Position numbers and translations under genes: made by a program. The notes below the pieces were generated by a model. It saw only the letters and a list, made by a program, of their open reading frames with translations, was not told the DNA's origin and did not search any database. From an uncultured Bacilli bacterium (GTDB lineage: Bacteria > Bacillota_I > Bacilli_A > RF39 > UBA660), in contig CAKOJC010000001.1 in NCBI GenBank assembly GCA_934088535.1, positions 1 to 64,000 of the forward strand: 64,000 nt of DNA. Reading direction: 5' to 3'. The number at the start of each line of letters is the position of its first letter. Position 1 is the first letter of the stretch. Shown here piece after piece: positions 33,188-43,063 of this stretch.

Positions 33188-34000
33188 GATATTTCTTTTA
33201 CTATGAAATAAATATTGTATAGCAAGACCTGAATATTCCTTATATTTTTCACGTGTGAATTTTTCTATTGTCTTTTGATCATCTTTTATTCCATAAAGTT
33301 CTTTTATATTTTGTTTTACCCATGTATCTATTGGGAATGTATCTAATCTTTTATAACCGAATAATAGAATACAAGAAGCTACTTTTAATCCTATTCCTTT
33401 AACTGTCATTAGTTCTTTAGTAGCATCTTCTGTTGATAATTTGTTTATATCTTTTAATGACTTATATTTTGTTAAGAAATCTATTAAATACTTATCTCTA
33501 AAACCTACTCCTAGTTCTCTAAAGTCTTCAATTGTTAAATCTTTTAATTCTTCATATGTTGGGAATAAGTAATATTCTTTTTTATTAAATACTACTTTCT
33601 TACCATATTTTTGTGATAAAGAGTTTATACTATTAGTTATTCTTTTAACATTATTATTTTGACTTATTATGTAACTTATGCACATTTCAAATGAGTCTTG
33701 ATTAAGTATTTTATAACCTTTACATTTGTTAATTACTTCTTTCATTTTGATGTCATTGTTGATAAGTTGTTCATTTATTTTGTCATAGTCTCTGTCTAAG
33801 TCAAAGTATTCTGTTATTACTTCTTTTAAGTTATTAGTATTGTTTGACTCAACTATTAAAGTGTTAGTAACTTGTTTAATATTTATAACTCTATCTTTTA
33901 ATATATTAGTGAAGCTTCTATCATCTTCTTCTATAACTCTAAAGCAAGCTCCACTTAATAATGTACTTCTTAAATCAAAATCTTTTACTTCTATTTTCAT
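33182..34000 (-). CDS. 8-oxoguanine DNA glycosylase/AP lyase (Ogg1-type)
   Basis: 272 residues. The N-terminal domain has the GACFRV block (QsFRW in Ogg1), followed by a helix-hairpin-helix-GPD domain: GIGLKVASCIL contains the Schiff-base Lys and FPIDTWV the catalytic Asp. Family role: removal of 8-oxoguanine from DNA with strand cleavage. Usual Ogg length for Clostridia/Bacilli. The gene overlaps neither neighbour but is 1 bp from the LtaS gene, so they form one operon. Confidence 0.88.
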   Translation of the reverse strand: MKIEVKDFDLRSTLLSGACFRVIEEDDRSFTNILKDRVINIKQVTNTLIVESNNTNNLKEVITEYFDLDRDYDKINEQLINNDIKMKEVINKCKGYKILNQDSFEMCISYIISQNNNVKRITNSINSLSQKYGKKVVFNKKEYYLFPTYEELKDLTIEDFRELGVGFRDKYLIDFLTKYKSLKDINKLSTEDATKELMTVKGIGLKVASCILLFGYKRLDTFPIDTWVKQNIKELYGIKDDQKTIEKFTREKYKEYSGLAIQYLFHSKRNIK

Positions 34001-34001
34001 A

Positions 34002-35936
34002 TTATAAACCTAGTTTCTTATAGTAGTCATAATCCAATATTAATGATGACATGCTAAATTTTTGATATACAACAGAGTTTATTTTATCTATATAATCTTG
34101 TGTAACTTCTTCATCAGTTGTACTTGTGAATTTTTTAGATACTGTGTTATATGTTCCTTTATTTGTTACCCAACTTCTATCAGATAATATGGCTATACCA
34201 TCTGATTCGCTAAATATATCTCTTCCCATTAATAATCTTGAATCATATTCTATACCATATAAATTATATATAGTTGGAAGTAAATCTAAACCTGAAACTA
34301 CTTTATTTATTTCAGTTCTTTCTATAGATGGATTATACATTATAAGTGTCGTATGGTAATTTTCAAATTTATCTGATCTATCAGTTTTACTTACTTCATT
34401 CATTTCTTTAGTAGTTAGTCCATATGGATAATGATCTGGACCTAATACTATAAGTGTATCTTCTAATAAATTCTTTTCATCTAATGTTTTTAATAATTTT
34501 TCTAAAGCTTTATCTAGTTCTATTTGAGTTGCATAATATGCTTTAATAGCATCACTATATTTTAATTTTTTTACTGCGTTTTTATTTCTTGATGCCATAT
34601 TATTACCATAGAAATTATAATTTAAGTGACCACTTACAGTCATGTAATAAGTTAAAAATGGTTTATTATCGTTTAAGAAATAATCAAAAGATGCTTCTAC
34701 CATTTCTAAATCACTATTAGGCCAATGGCTACAATTCATTTTCTTTTCAAGTCCATTACCACATCCATAATAGTTAAATCCTATATTTGGATGAGATTTG
34801 TTTCTTTCGTAATACTTATATGTATGATTATGAAATGCATATGCATTATAACCTTCTTTTTTAAACATATTTCCTATACCTAATGGCATACTTAAATTAC
34901 TTGTCCTTCTAAAACTCCATACACCTTCTTTTGGAATTAAACTTATTAAATTCATATATTCTCCATCAGAAGTAGATACTGGATATAATGGTTGGTAATA
35001 GTTATTAAATACAAATGAATTATTAGCCATTTTATATAGTGTTGGTGTTATGCCTTTATCTATAGCTATTGTGTCAAATGCTTCTGCTGTTATAAAGATT
35101 AAATTTTTTCCTTTGAAAAGTCCAGTGTATTTATTCTTTTCAGTTGGTTCTACACTTTTAAAGTATTTATGCATACTTATTAAATTTTTATCATTTGTTT
35201 CACTTATTAGTTTATCAAAATCTATATCATAAATGTTATACTCTTTTGTTTCTTCTTTTATAACTGGTTCAGATTTTTCTTCAATATAAATATCTTCTTC
35301 AAAACCAAATGTATACCTATATACATCTACTGCTTCCATAGTAAGTAATCCTGTTTTGTCTATTGTAAGCATTGGTGCATGAGTACTAAAAAGTAATCTT
35401 CTTAGAGAGTATATTCCTTTATTATCATATTTTACTACGAAGAATATACCAACAAATGATAAAACAAATGCTAAAATTTCACTAATAATTATTGTTTTAT
35501 TTGGTCTTTTATAACTAAATTTTTTATTAAATACTAAATATAGTATATATGGAATAAGTATAATTACAAAGATATACCATATTCTTAGTATTACATCTAT
35601 TATCATTTGCCAAAATTGCATTACTTGTCCAGTACCAGTTGTAAGTGAAAAGAATGAAAATATAGAGTCATAAAAGTTATAATATACTATCTGAGCTAAA
35701 GTTACTAAAGTAAGCGCAGATACTAAAATAATATTTAAAACTCTGTTTACTTTTTCATTAAAAATTGTTGTTATGGTACTAAAGATAACTATAAAAGGGA
35801 TACTAAATAATATAACTATTAAAGTGTTAACAGATAGTATATTTCCTATTATGAATCCTCTATAAACCATTTCTAAAAATAGAATATAAAATATCCACCA
35901 TAGATGGATTACAATTTTTTTGTTTTTCATAATCAT
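34002..35936 (-). CDS. LtaS-type sulfatase-fold phosphoglycerol transferase
   Basis: 644 residues. Five TM helices in the first ~175 residues, then an exported sulfatase-fold domain: FITAEAF, catalytic Thr in PVSTSDGEYM, Trp/Phe-rich substrate loop, FHNHTYKYY, and GPDHYPYG with metal-binding Asp/His. It matches lipoteichoic acid synthase, which polymerises glycerol-phosphate from phosphatidylglycerol, though other phosphoglycerol transferases share this fold. The ATG overlaps the TGA of a 45-residue ORF upstream. Confidence 0.85.
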   Translation of the reverse strand: MIMKNKKIVIHLWWIFYILFLEMVYRGFIIGNILSVNTLIVILFSIPFIVIFSTITTIFNEKVNRVLNIILVSALTLVTLAQIVYYNFYDSIFSFFSLTTGTGQVMQFWQMIIDVILRIWYIFVIILIPYILYLVFNKKFSYKRPNKTIIISEILAFVLSFVGIFFVVKYDNKGIYSLRRLLFSTHAPMLTIDKTGLLTMEAVDVYRYTFGFEEDIYIEEKSEPVIKEETKEYNIYDIDFDKLISETNDKNLISMHKYFKSVEPTEKNKYTGLFKGKNLIFITAEAFDTIAIDKGITPTLYKMANNSFVFNNYYQPLYPVSTSDGEYMNLISLIPKEGVWSFRRTSNLSMPLGIGNMFKKEGYNAYAFHNHTYKYYERNKSHPNIGFNYYGCGNGLEKKMNCSHWPNSDLEMVEASFDYFLNDNKPFLTYYMTVSGHLNYNFYGNNMASRNKNAVKKLKYSDAIKAYYATQIELDKALEKLLKTLDEKNLLEDTLIVLGPDHYPYGLTTKEMNEVSKTDRSDKFENYHTTLIMYNPSIERTEINKVVSGLDLLPTIYNLYGIEYDSRLLMGRDIFSESDGIAILSDRSWVTNKGTYNTVSKKFTSTTDEEVTQDYIDKINSVVYQKFSMSSLILDYDYYKKLGL

Positions 35937-36070
35937 TTATCTTTCGCCTTTTTTATTATTGTTAAACAAATTATTGCTAGTACTATAAGTAGCATAACTA
36001 GTAATAATATAGCTAATTCTACTTCATAACTAGTTTCTGATATATTAAGAAGATTTGCTAATAATTTCAT
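35933..36070 (-). CDS. 45-residue membrane peptide coupled to the LtaS gene
   Basis: ATG 36070 follows GGTGAT by 4 nt. The peptide has a short polar start (MKLLANLLNISETSYEVE), one TM helix (LAILLLVMLLIVLAIICLTII) and a basic end (KKAKDK). Its TGA overlaps the ATG of the LtaS-like gene (ATGA). RBS, TM topology and overlap support a real small gene; it may be a subunit or regulator of the synthase. Confidence 0.65.
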   Translation of the reverse strand: MKLLANLLNISETSYEVELAILLLVMLLIVLAIICLTIIKKAKDK

Positions 36071-36144
36071 CTAAATCACCAATATAATTATACTAAAAAT
36101 AAGGGATTCATTCAATATTATTTATATACTATATAACTTAAGTA

Positions 36145-36153
36145 TGTTATAAT
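36145..36153 (+). promoter_or_regulatory. extended -10 promoter
   Basis: TGTTATAAT, 17 nt before ATG 36171, with RBS GAGGTG in between. Confidence 0.45.
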
Positions 36154-36170
36154 ATTTTAGAGGTGTAGTT

Positions 36171-37115
36171 ATGAAAAAGAACATAAAAGATGATATTGAA
36201 GAAGTAGAAGCAAAAGTTGAAAAAAAGGTTAATGAGAAAGTTAGTATACTTAGTAGAACACCTGAAAATATTAAGATAGCATTTCTTTTAAATTTAGTAT
36301 TTTCCATTATAGAAGCCATAGGTGGATTACTTACTAACAGTATCTCAATTATATCTGATTCTCTACATAACTTAGGTGATTCTATTACTATTGGTATTAC
36401 ATACTTTTTTGAAAAGAAAAGTAAAAAACTTCCTAATAAGGAATATTCTTATGGATATTTAAGATATACTTTACTTGGTTCATTAATTGCTTCATTTATA
36501 TTATTAGTTGGTAGTGTCGTTATTATTTATAATGTTGTTCCAAGATTAATGACTCCACAAGAAGTTAATTATGATGCTATGATTATATTTGGTATATTTG
36601 GTCTTCTTATAAATTTATATGCTGCAATTAAAGTTATCAGAAGTAAAGAAAAAGATAAAAAGATTAATACTCATTTAATTGAAGATTCTGTTATTTGGTT
36701 ATTCTTACTTATTGGTAGTATTTGCATTAAAGTATGGAATTTAATTATTATAGATCCTATTTTATCATTGTTAATAGCAGTATATATTTTATATCAAGTC
36801 TATAAATACATGAGAAATATTTATAATATATTTATGGAAAAAGTACCTAAGAATATAAAAGTAGATACTATTAAGAATGATATTGAAGAAAATGAAAATG
36901 TAGATAATGTTCATCATATACATATATGGTCTATGGATGGAGTTAATAATTATATGACAGCACATATACATTTAAATAAAGTACTTAGTGAGCAAGATAT
37001 TATTAATGTTAAAAATAGTATTAAGAATAAGCTTAGAGAAGATAAGATAAGTCATATAACTTTAGAAGTAGAATATTTTAATGAAAAGTGTGATGAAGAA
37101 GAATGTAAGAACTAG
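36171..37115 (+). CDS. cation diffusion facilitator (CDF) transporter
   Basis: 314 residues with six TM helices after a ~40-residue charged N-terminus. Metal-site motif DSLHNLGDS in TM2 and HLIEDSVIW in TM5 correspond to the CDF paired His/Asp sites. The C-terminal cytoplasmic domain has HHIHIWSMDG and a Cys-rich end (CDEEECKN). It exports a divalent cation such as Zn2+, Fe2+ or Mn2+ using the proton gradient; which metal is not clear. RBS GAGGTG. Confidence 0.92.
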   Translation: MKKNIKDDIEEVEAKVEKKVNEKVSILSRTPENIKIAFLLNLVFSIIEAIGGLLTNSISIISDSLHNLGDSITIGITYFFEKKSKKLPNKEYSYGYLRYTLLGSLIASFILLVGSVVIIYNVVPRLMTPQEVNYDAMIIFGIFGLLINLYAAIKVIRSKEKDKKINTHLIEDSVIWLFLLIGSICIKVWNLIIIDPILSLLIAVYILYQVYKYMRNIYNIFMEKVPKNIKVDTIKNDIEENENVDNVHHIHIWSMDGVNNYMTAHIHLNKVLSEQDIINVKNSIKNKLREDKISHITLEVEYFNEKCDEEECKN

Positions 37116-37135
37116 CATTAAGTTAGTTCTTTTTA
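37107..37135 (+). terminator. intrinsic terminator
   Basis: AAGAACTA/TAGTTCTT stem and a T-rich tail after the CDF gene. Confidence 0.8.
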
Positions 37136-37187
37136 TTTATTTATTTTTAATAATTTGCTACAATTATATTAGAATAAGGAGTTTAAA

Positions 37188-38711
37188 ATGAACGAAGAAT
37201 ATGATGTTATAGTAGTGGGTGCTGGTAATGGTGGTTTGATAGCTGCTTTAAATATTGCTTATAATGGAAAGAGTGTTTTAGTTTTAGAATCTAATAATAC
37301 TTCTGGTGGACTTGCTACTAGTTTTGTTCGTGGTAGATTTGAGTTTGAAACTTCTTTAAGAGAACTTAATAATTTTGGTAATAAAAATAATGAAGGAGAT
37401 ATAAGAAAACTATTTGATAAATTTGAATTAAATAAAAAAATAGAATGGATAGAAATTCCAGAAGCATATAAAATTGTTAAAACAGATAATCCTAAATGTG
37501 AATATGTTATACCATTTGGAACAGAAGAATTTATTAATAAAATGGTAGAAATAGAACCTGGATGTAAAGATAAAGTTATTGAATTTTTCGAGCTTGCTGA
37601 AGAAGTATATAATGGGTTTAACTACTTAAAAAATAATGATTGTGATATAGAATTTCTTAAGAAAAATTATCCTAATTTCTTAAATGTATCTACGTATACC
37701 ATGGATGAAGTTTTTAAGAAACTTAAACTTCCTAAAAAAATAGAAGAAATTATTGAATCTTATTGGATATATTTTGGTGTATCTTCTATAAATATGAATT
37801 TTGCTCACTATGTCTATTTCTTTTATCAATACATAACTAAGAAAGGATATATTCCTAAAAATAGAAGTCAAGAGATTTCTAATGCTATAGAGAACAAGAT
37901 AATTAGTTATGGTGGTAAGATTTATTATAATGAATGTGTTAATAAAATATTAGTAGATAATAATAAAGTAATTGGTGTTACTACTAAGAAATGCAATACT
38001 TATAAGAGTAAACATATTATAGTTAATAGTAGTCCTTTGAATGTTTATGGTTCAATGATAGAAAATACTCCTGTTAATGCTATGAAACTTATTAATAGTA
38101 GAAAATTAGGTGCTACAGCATTTACTATATATTTGGGCCTAGATAAAAGTATAAATGATATTGGTCTTAAGAATTATCAATACCTTATATATAATAGTTT
38201 AGATAGTAATGTTGAGTTTGAACATATGAAATCATTAGATTCTAATACTATGATTGTTACTTGTTTAAACAATGCTATAAATGATGCTTCTATTGAAGGT
38301 ACTTCTATAATAACTATAACCGCTTTATATTATGAAGATCCTTTTGATAAAGTATTAAAAGAAAGTAATTATTATGATTATAAAGAAAAAATTGCTAGCA
38401 AATTAATTAATAGATTAGAAACATCTTTAGAAGTAAATATTAAGGATCATGTTGAAGAATTAGAAATATCTACACCAATTACATATTCTAAGTATAATAA
38501 TTCTCCTGATGGCTCTATTTATGGCTATATGCTTAATAATTATGATTCAATAATTTCAAGAATAACTAATAAGAATGAAGACTATTTTATAGAAGGACTT
38601 AGATTATGTGGCTCTTACTCATACTATGGACATGGATATGATTCTACATATTTAAATGGTTATGAAATATCTAATAAGACACTAAAAGATATAGAAAAGG
38701 AGGATGAATAA
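37188..38711 (+). CDS. FAD-dependent oxidoreductase (phytoene desaturase-like)
   Basis: 507 residues. N-terminal dinucleotide-binding motif VVVGAGNGGLIAA with the Glu of the second strand in VLVLESN, then GGLATSF, the block seen in CrtI/CrtN-like and retinol-saturase-like flavoproteins. A C-terminal GYDSTYLNGYE region resembles the FAD-closing motif. The substrate is unknown and there is no carotenoid gene nearby. RBS TAAGGAG. Its TAA overlaps the ATG of the Fe-S reductase gene, which is the likely electron source. Confidence 0.85.
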   Translation: MNEEYDVIVVGAGNGGLIAALNIAYNGKSVLVLESNNTSGGLATSFVRGRFEFETSLRELNNFGNKNNEGDIRKLFDKFELNKKIEWIEIPEAYKIVKTDNPKCEYVIPFGTEEFINKMVEIEPGCKDKVIEFFELAEEVYNGFNYLKNNDCDIEFLKKNYPNFLNVSTYTMDEVFKKLKLPKKIEEIIESYWIYFGVSSINMNFAHYVYFFYQYITKKGYIPKNRSQEISNAIENKIISYGGKIYYNECVNKILVDNNKVIGVTTKKCNTYKSKHIIVNSSPLNVYGSMIENTPVNAMKLINSRKLGATAFTIYLGLDKSINDIGLKNYQYLIYNSLDSNVEFEHMKSLDSNTMIVTCLNNAINDASIEGTSIITITALYYEDPFDKVLKESNYYDYKEKIASKLINRLETSLEVNIKDHVEELEISTPITYSKYNNSPDGSIYGYMLNNYDSIISRITNKNEDYFIEGLRLCGSYSYYGHGYDSTYLNGYEISNKTLKDIEKEDE

Positions 38712-39892
38712 TGAAGCAAATTAAAATATCATCTTTTCCTAATAAAGATATAAAGAATTTTAAAAATTTAAAAGATAATAGAGAGAAAATAATAAACAGA
38801 ACAGAAAGTAAAAATGTAAATGGTGAATATATTGTTGATAAACTTGCTAAAAGTATACACCCTTCTTATCAAAAATTATTGATTAAAAATATTATTGAAG
38901 TTAACTCTAACACTAAGATTTTCTATTTTTGTAATGCTTTAGGTGATAAACTTGCTACATTTAGACCAGGTCAATATATTACATTAATGTTTCAATTTGA
39001 TGATAAGTTTGTAAGCCGTCCCTACTCTTTATCTAGTTCTCCTAATGATGCATTAAATAATGTTTATAGGATTAGCGTTACTAGAGTAAAAAATGGTATA
39101 GTTTCTAATTATATGTTAGATAATTTAGATATTGGGGATGTTATAGATTCTTTGAGTCCTTCTGGTAATTTTTATCCATCTATTATAAGAGATAAAAAAC
39201 AATTAGTTGGGATTGCTCGTGGTTATGGAATAAGTCCATTAGTTTCTATTGCTAAAAGTATAGAAGATAAGTCTCTTGATAAAGATTTAACAATATTTTA
39301 TGAAGCAAATGGTGAAAATGAATTTATATATAAAGATGAACTTAACAGATTAGACAATACAAGTAATAATATTAAAGTTATATTTATTAATAGAAATAAT
39401 GCTAAAAATAGAATAACAGTAAATATGATTAAGAGTTTCGTTACGGCTAAATTCACTGTGTTTGCTTGTGGTGATATAGATTTCTATAATGAGATAAAAA
39501 AGGAATTATCTGTTTTAAATCTTGGAAGAAAGGATTTAAGGCTTGAATGTAGTCATTCAATTGATGAAAATAAAAATCATATAAAAGAAGAAAATACTAA
39601 TAGTAAAGCTCGTAAGGAATTTAATATAAAAGTATTTTCCAATAACGAAGAATATAATGTTACTTGTGCAGAAGATCAAACTATATTATCAGCTCTTGAA
39701 CTTAGTAATGTAAGAGTTAGAAGTAAATGCCGAAGTGGAGAATGTGGATACTGTCGAAGTTTACTTCTTTGGGGAAATGTTCGTGTTAAGGAAGGTGTTG
39801 AACATAGGCGAGCAGCAGACATAAAATTTAATTATATTCATCCATGTTGTACTTATCCTACTAGTGATATAACTATTAAAATTGATAACTAA
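38711..39892 (+). CDS. FNR-like reductase fused to a 2Fe-2S ferredoxin domain
   Basis: 393 residues. After a ~60-residue N-terminal extension comes an FNR-type FAD domain (RPYSLSSSP), an NAD(P)-binding domain (GIARGYGISP, VFACGDIDFY) and, from ~residue 300, a plant-type 2Fe-2S domain with C-x4-C-x2-C (KCRSGECGYC) and a distal CC about 30 residues on. It shuttles electrons from NAD(P)H to a partner. The overlap with the desaturase-like gene (TAATG, RBS AAGGAGG) marks a dedicated two-component system. Confidence 0.85.
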   Translation: MKQIKISSFPNKDIKNFKNLKDNREKIINRTESKNVNGEYIVDKLAKSIHPSYQKLLIKNIIEVNSNTKIFYFCNALGDKLATFRPGQYITLMFQFDDKFVSRPYSLSSSPNDALNNVYRISVTRVKNGIVSNYMLDNLDIGDVIDSLSPSGNFYPSIIRDKKQLVGIARGYGISPLVSIAKSIEDKSLDKDLTIFYEANGENEFIYKDELNRLDNTSNNIKVIFINRNNAKNRITVNMIKSFVTAKFTVFACGDIDFYNEIKKELSVLNLGRKDLRLECSHSIDENKNHIKEENTNSKARKEFNIKVFSNNEEYNVTCAEDQTILSALELSNVRVRSKCRSGECGYCRSLLLWGNVRVKEGVEHRRAADIKFNYIHPCCTYPTSDITIKIDN

Positions 39893-39922
39893 AAAAGAAG
39901 ATTTTTGTTAATCTTCTTTTTC
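39891..39922. terminator. convergent intrinsic terminator
   Basis: AAAAGAAGATT/AATCTTCTTTT stem between the reductase and the phosphoesterase genes. Confidence 0.8.
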
Positions 39923-40618
39923 TATACCAAAGAATACTTTTTTAATGTTCTCTAAATCTGGATAATTTTTACTATTTATACTTTTTAAAAAGGCCTTTCT
40001 ATTATAATAAAGTGGTATTTTTTTAACCTTATTTTTCTTAGTATCTATTATGTAATAATAAGTTGTATTATCTTTTCTACACCCACTACTACCTACTCCA
40101 TAAAATTCTTTACCATTTATAAAGTCTATTCTGCCAGCATGTTCATGACCATAAAATAAATAATCGCTATCTATCTTATCCATTTCTTTTATATATGTGT
40201 CATCTCTAAAAATACTTAAATGTTTAAATGGGTAAATATTTTTCTTTTCTAATAAGAAATGTATAAAAGTATATTTTTTATTGTTAATAAAAAGTTCATA
40301 AATTAATTTTTGTTCTTTTAATTTTTTTAGATTTTCTTTATATAATGTTGTTGTTACCCATAAATTATGATTTTTTTTATTTATATTAGTATCTGGATCT
40401 ATTGATACACCTTCAGTAGAATATAGTTCGTGGTTACCAAGTATAAATATTACTTTTTCTTTAAAAAGTAAATCTAAACATTTGTTGGAATCAGGTCCTA
40501 AAGAGATAGCATCTCCTAAAAATATAGTTTTATCTATGTCTTTACCTTTTATATCTTTTAAAATTGATTCTAACGCCTGATAGTTTCCATGTATATCAGA
40601 GAAAACTGCTATTTTCAT
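39908..40618 (-). CDS. calcineurin-like metallophosphoesterase
   Basis: 236 residues from ATG 40618, which has GGTGA upstream (an ATG 12 bp earlier does not). Motifs in order: FSDIHGN, LGDAISLGP, GNHELYS and YGHEHAGR, the Asp/His/Asn set for two metals. It belongs to the YfcE/MJ0936-type phosphodiesterases. Substrate unknown; cytoplasmic. Confidence 0.85.
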   Translation of the reverse strand: MKIAVFSDIHGNYQALESILKDIKGKDIDKTIFLGDAISLGPDSNKCLDLLFKEKVIFILGNHELYSTEGVSIDPDTNINKKNHNLWVTTTLYKENLKKLKEQKLIYELFINNKKYTFIHFLLEKKNIYPFKHLSIFRDDTYIKEMDKIDSDYLFYGHEHAGRIDFINGKEFYGVGSSGCRKDNTTYYYIIDTKKNKVKKIPLYYNRKAFLKSINSKNYPDLENIKKVFFGIEKED

Positions 40619-40730
40619 ATTATTCACCATTTTAATTTTAACATTTCTATTTAAAAAAGAAAATCTAAATATTTTTATTATATTATAACGTGTAAAGTTT
40701 TATTAAATATCTAATCTTGGCTATTTTAAA

Positions 40731-40739
40731 TGTTATAAT
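40731..40739 (+). promoter_or_regulatory. extended -10 promoter
   Basis: TGTTATAAT upstream of the split gene; RBS GGGAG follows before ATG 40771. Confidence 0.45.
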
Positions 40740-40770
40740 ATAGTTGTTAAGGTTATATAGGGAGTATTTT

Positions 40771-42271
40771 ATGGATGTGAAGATGTCTTTAGCTACTAAT
40801 ATTAATAATGCTTTAAAATCCAATTTTATAATTGAGATGTTGAAAAGGAATTGGGAACAAAGTAAAAGCATTGATGTTTTAGGTAATTTACTAGGAGAAG
40901 TATATACTCATATGATTATTCATAAAGATGGCTATGGTTTTGAATACTATATGAATCAAATGGAATCATTATATACTAAACTAGGGACTAAACAAATCAG
41001 TACTGAACAATTTGATGTTGAAAAAGCAAAAGTTATATCTTTTGTAATTTCTAGTAAACTTGGAATTGATGCATCAAAAGAACTTTCTAAAGAAGATACA
41101 GAGTCTATTAAAAGTTTTTATTTAAGAGAGTTTATTCAAAATGGTTATGTAACTCATTCATTTCCTGAAGCATACAATGAATCAATCATGACAAATGGTT
41201 TAATTGCAGACCCAAATAGTAGATCCAAAACTTCTGGTGAAGAACAATGGGTTCAAGAAACATTTATGAATAAAGGTGTAGCTGCGTCTATTGGAGGATA
41301 TCCTTATTATGGCGGAACTGGTATATATTATGAACACGATTATTCTAAAATTTTTCAACATGCTATATACTCACCAGAATGGTTTAGTTGGTTCACATCA
41401 GCTGATCACTTATTAAGTTTTCAAAGTATTCAGAATGCACCATACATATTAAGAGATCAAAACGCTTGTAAAAGAAATGTTTTAGATTTGTGTTCTAATG
41501 CTGGATTATCCGAAAATGAAACAAATAGAGTTGTTGCATTCTATCAGCAAAATTATGATAAATTTAGTTCTCCTAAACTTAATGTAGGATTAATATCAAA
41601 AAAATTAGTTGGTAAAGATGATATATCTAAGGCTGTTCCTGATAATTTGGGGCTTATCGAAACTATAATTTATACTATGAGGGACAAGGCTTTTGAATAC
41701 ACGGAACATCAAGGAAATGTTTATTATGATACAATTAGTCCTTCTAATATTTTATTTACAAATATTCCTGAAGCTAATAAATATATAAGAGTTGAAAGTT
41801 ATAATCGTGAATCTAAAGAGCATTTAACTAATCCTAAAAATAATTATGCTATAATTAGAAGAGCAATTAAAAATAGCACTAGAATGAATCCTAAAATGGC
41901 TGAAAATGTTATGAAAATGAAGAAAATGCTAGAAAGAAAGATTCAAGAACTAGATAAGAAAGATTCAAGAACTAGATAAGAAAGATTCACAGTTAACTGC
42001 AGGTACAGAACTATATACATTTAAAAGAAATAAAGAACAAAGAAATTTTTCTTCTCAAAATATAAATCAAATGTCTGACATAAAAAGAGAAATATATGAA
42101 ATTCAAACTAAAATAAATGAGGAACATAATTTATCGAGAAACATCGAAGATAAAAGTGCAAAAACTCTTGGTAGATCATCTGAAGGATTTGCCAATAAAT
42201 TAATACTTACTATTATTTCAATGTTTGTATCTTGTGCGTTATTTTTATTAATATATTTTTTATATAAATAG
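40771..42271 (+). pseudogene. tail-anchored protein gene split by a 22-bp tandem duplication
   Basis: From ATG 40771 (RBS GGGAG) the frame runs 402 residues and stops at 41977-41979 inside a duplicated 22-bp unit (41941-41962 and 41963-41984). Removing one copy joins the frame to the downstream stretch through to TAG 42269-42271, giving 492 residues that end in a TM helix (LTIISMFVSCALFLLIYFLY). That is the structure of a tail-anchored membrane protein. No family recognised; the soluble part has YEHDYSKIF and WFSWFTSADHLL. As it stands, a truncated protein without its anchor is made. Could be recent or phase-variable. Confidence 0.75.
41941..41984 (+). repeat. 22-bp tandem duplication
   Basis: Two perfect copies of a 22-bp unit beginning ATTCAAGAAC, plus the next five bases of a third. 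22 is not a multiple of three, so the second copy shifts the reading frame. Confidence 0.95.
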
Positions 42272-42279
42272 AGGTTATT

Positions 42280-42894
42280 ATGAAAGAGAAAAATTATAAT
42301 GAAATCATATTAGAAAGTTATAAAAAAGTTCAGGAATATGATCAAGTAATAAATAATAAATTATTAAATTTCTCAACAAATTGTATCTTTTTTGAAGAAA
42401 TATCCAATCACAAATATGAAATACAAAAGAATATTAAATTAAATAAAATTTACTTGCAAGGTTATGTTCTTGATTCTCCTGTTTGTAAGTACTTAAATGA
42501 CAAATATAAACATAACTATTCTATTAATGAGTTACACGAATTTATTAATATATATGAAAAAGAAAGTGGAAATGATCTTACATCTTACCATGATGCATTG
42601 AATTTATTTGAAGAAGCAAATAATCTAGAAGAATTAGTGGATAATAAAATTAAATATGAAATTAGTATTGTTAAGAATTTTACCAATAAAATTCTAGATA
42701 TAAATACTATAGAAAAAAGTAAATATCAGGATTTTTTTAATGATGTTGAAAAGATAATTGTTAATGAGTATCTTAATAACAATTTAATTGATAATGATTG
42801 TTTGAAGTTAATTACTTTGATTATTAATGATATATTTAGTTACTTTATATTAGGAAATGTAGAAATTCCAAAAGAATATATAAACCACGAGTAA
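42280..42894 (+). CDS. hypothetical helical protein
   Basis: 204 residues, acidic, alpha-helical, no TM, no recognised family. RBS AGAGG 4 nt before the ATG and only 8 bp after the split gene's final stop, so the two belong to one operon and probably act together. Followed by a terminator. Confidence 0.65.
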   Translation: MKEKNYNEIILESYKKVQEYDQVINNKLLNFSTNCIFFEEISNHKYEIQKNIKLNKIYLQGYVLDSPVCKYLNDKYKHNYSINELHEFINIYEKESGNDLTSYHDALNLFEEANNLEELVDNKIKYEISIVKNFTNKILDINTIEKSKYQDFFNDVEKIIVNEYLNNNLIDNDCLKLITLIINDIFSYFILGNVEIPKEYINHE

Positions 42895-42912
42895 ATCTTA
42901 CTCGCTTTTTTT
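42888..42912 (+). terminator. intrinsic terminator
   Basis: CGAGTAA/TTACTCG stem with a 3-nt loop followed by T's, at the stop codon of the 204-aa gene. Confidence 0.85.
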
Positions 42913-42915
42913 CAT

Positions 42916-42943
42916 AAAAAAAAACTAACAAATTATGTTAGTT
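42916..42943 (-). terminator. terminator of tRNA-Cys
   Basis: 8-bp stem AACTAACA/TGTTAGTT with T's on the minus strand, 16 nt after the tRNA. Confidence 0.85.
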
Positions 42944-42959
42944 CAATATTTATCAATTT

Positions 42960-43033
42960 TGGAGGAGCCAGTCGGATTTGAACCGACGATGGAGGTGTTG
43001 CAGACCTGTGCCTTACCACTTGGCTATGGCTCC
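42960..43033 (-). tRNA. tRNA-Cys (GCA)
   Basis: On the minus strand: acceptor GGAGCCA/TGGCTCC, D arm with AGCCAAGTGGTAAGGC, anticodon loop CTGCAAC giving GCA, T arm with GGTTCAAATCC, encoded CCA. 74 nt with CCA. Confidence 0.95.
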
Positions 43034-43063
43034 ACTGCATATAATTATATCAAATTATATGCA

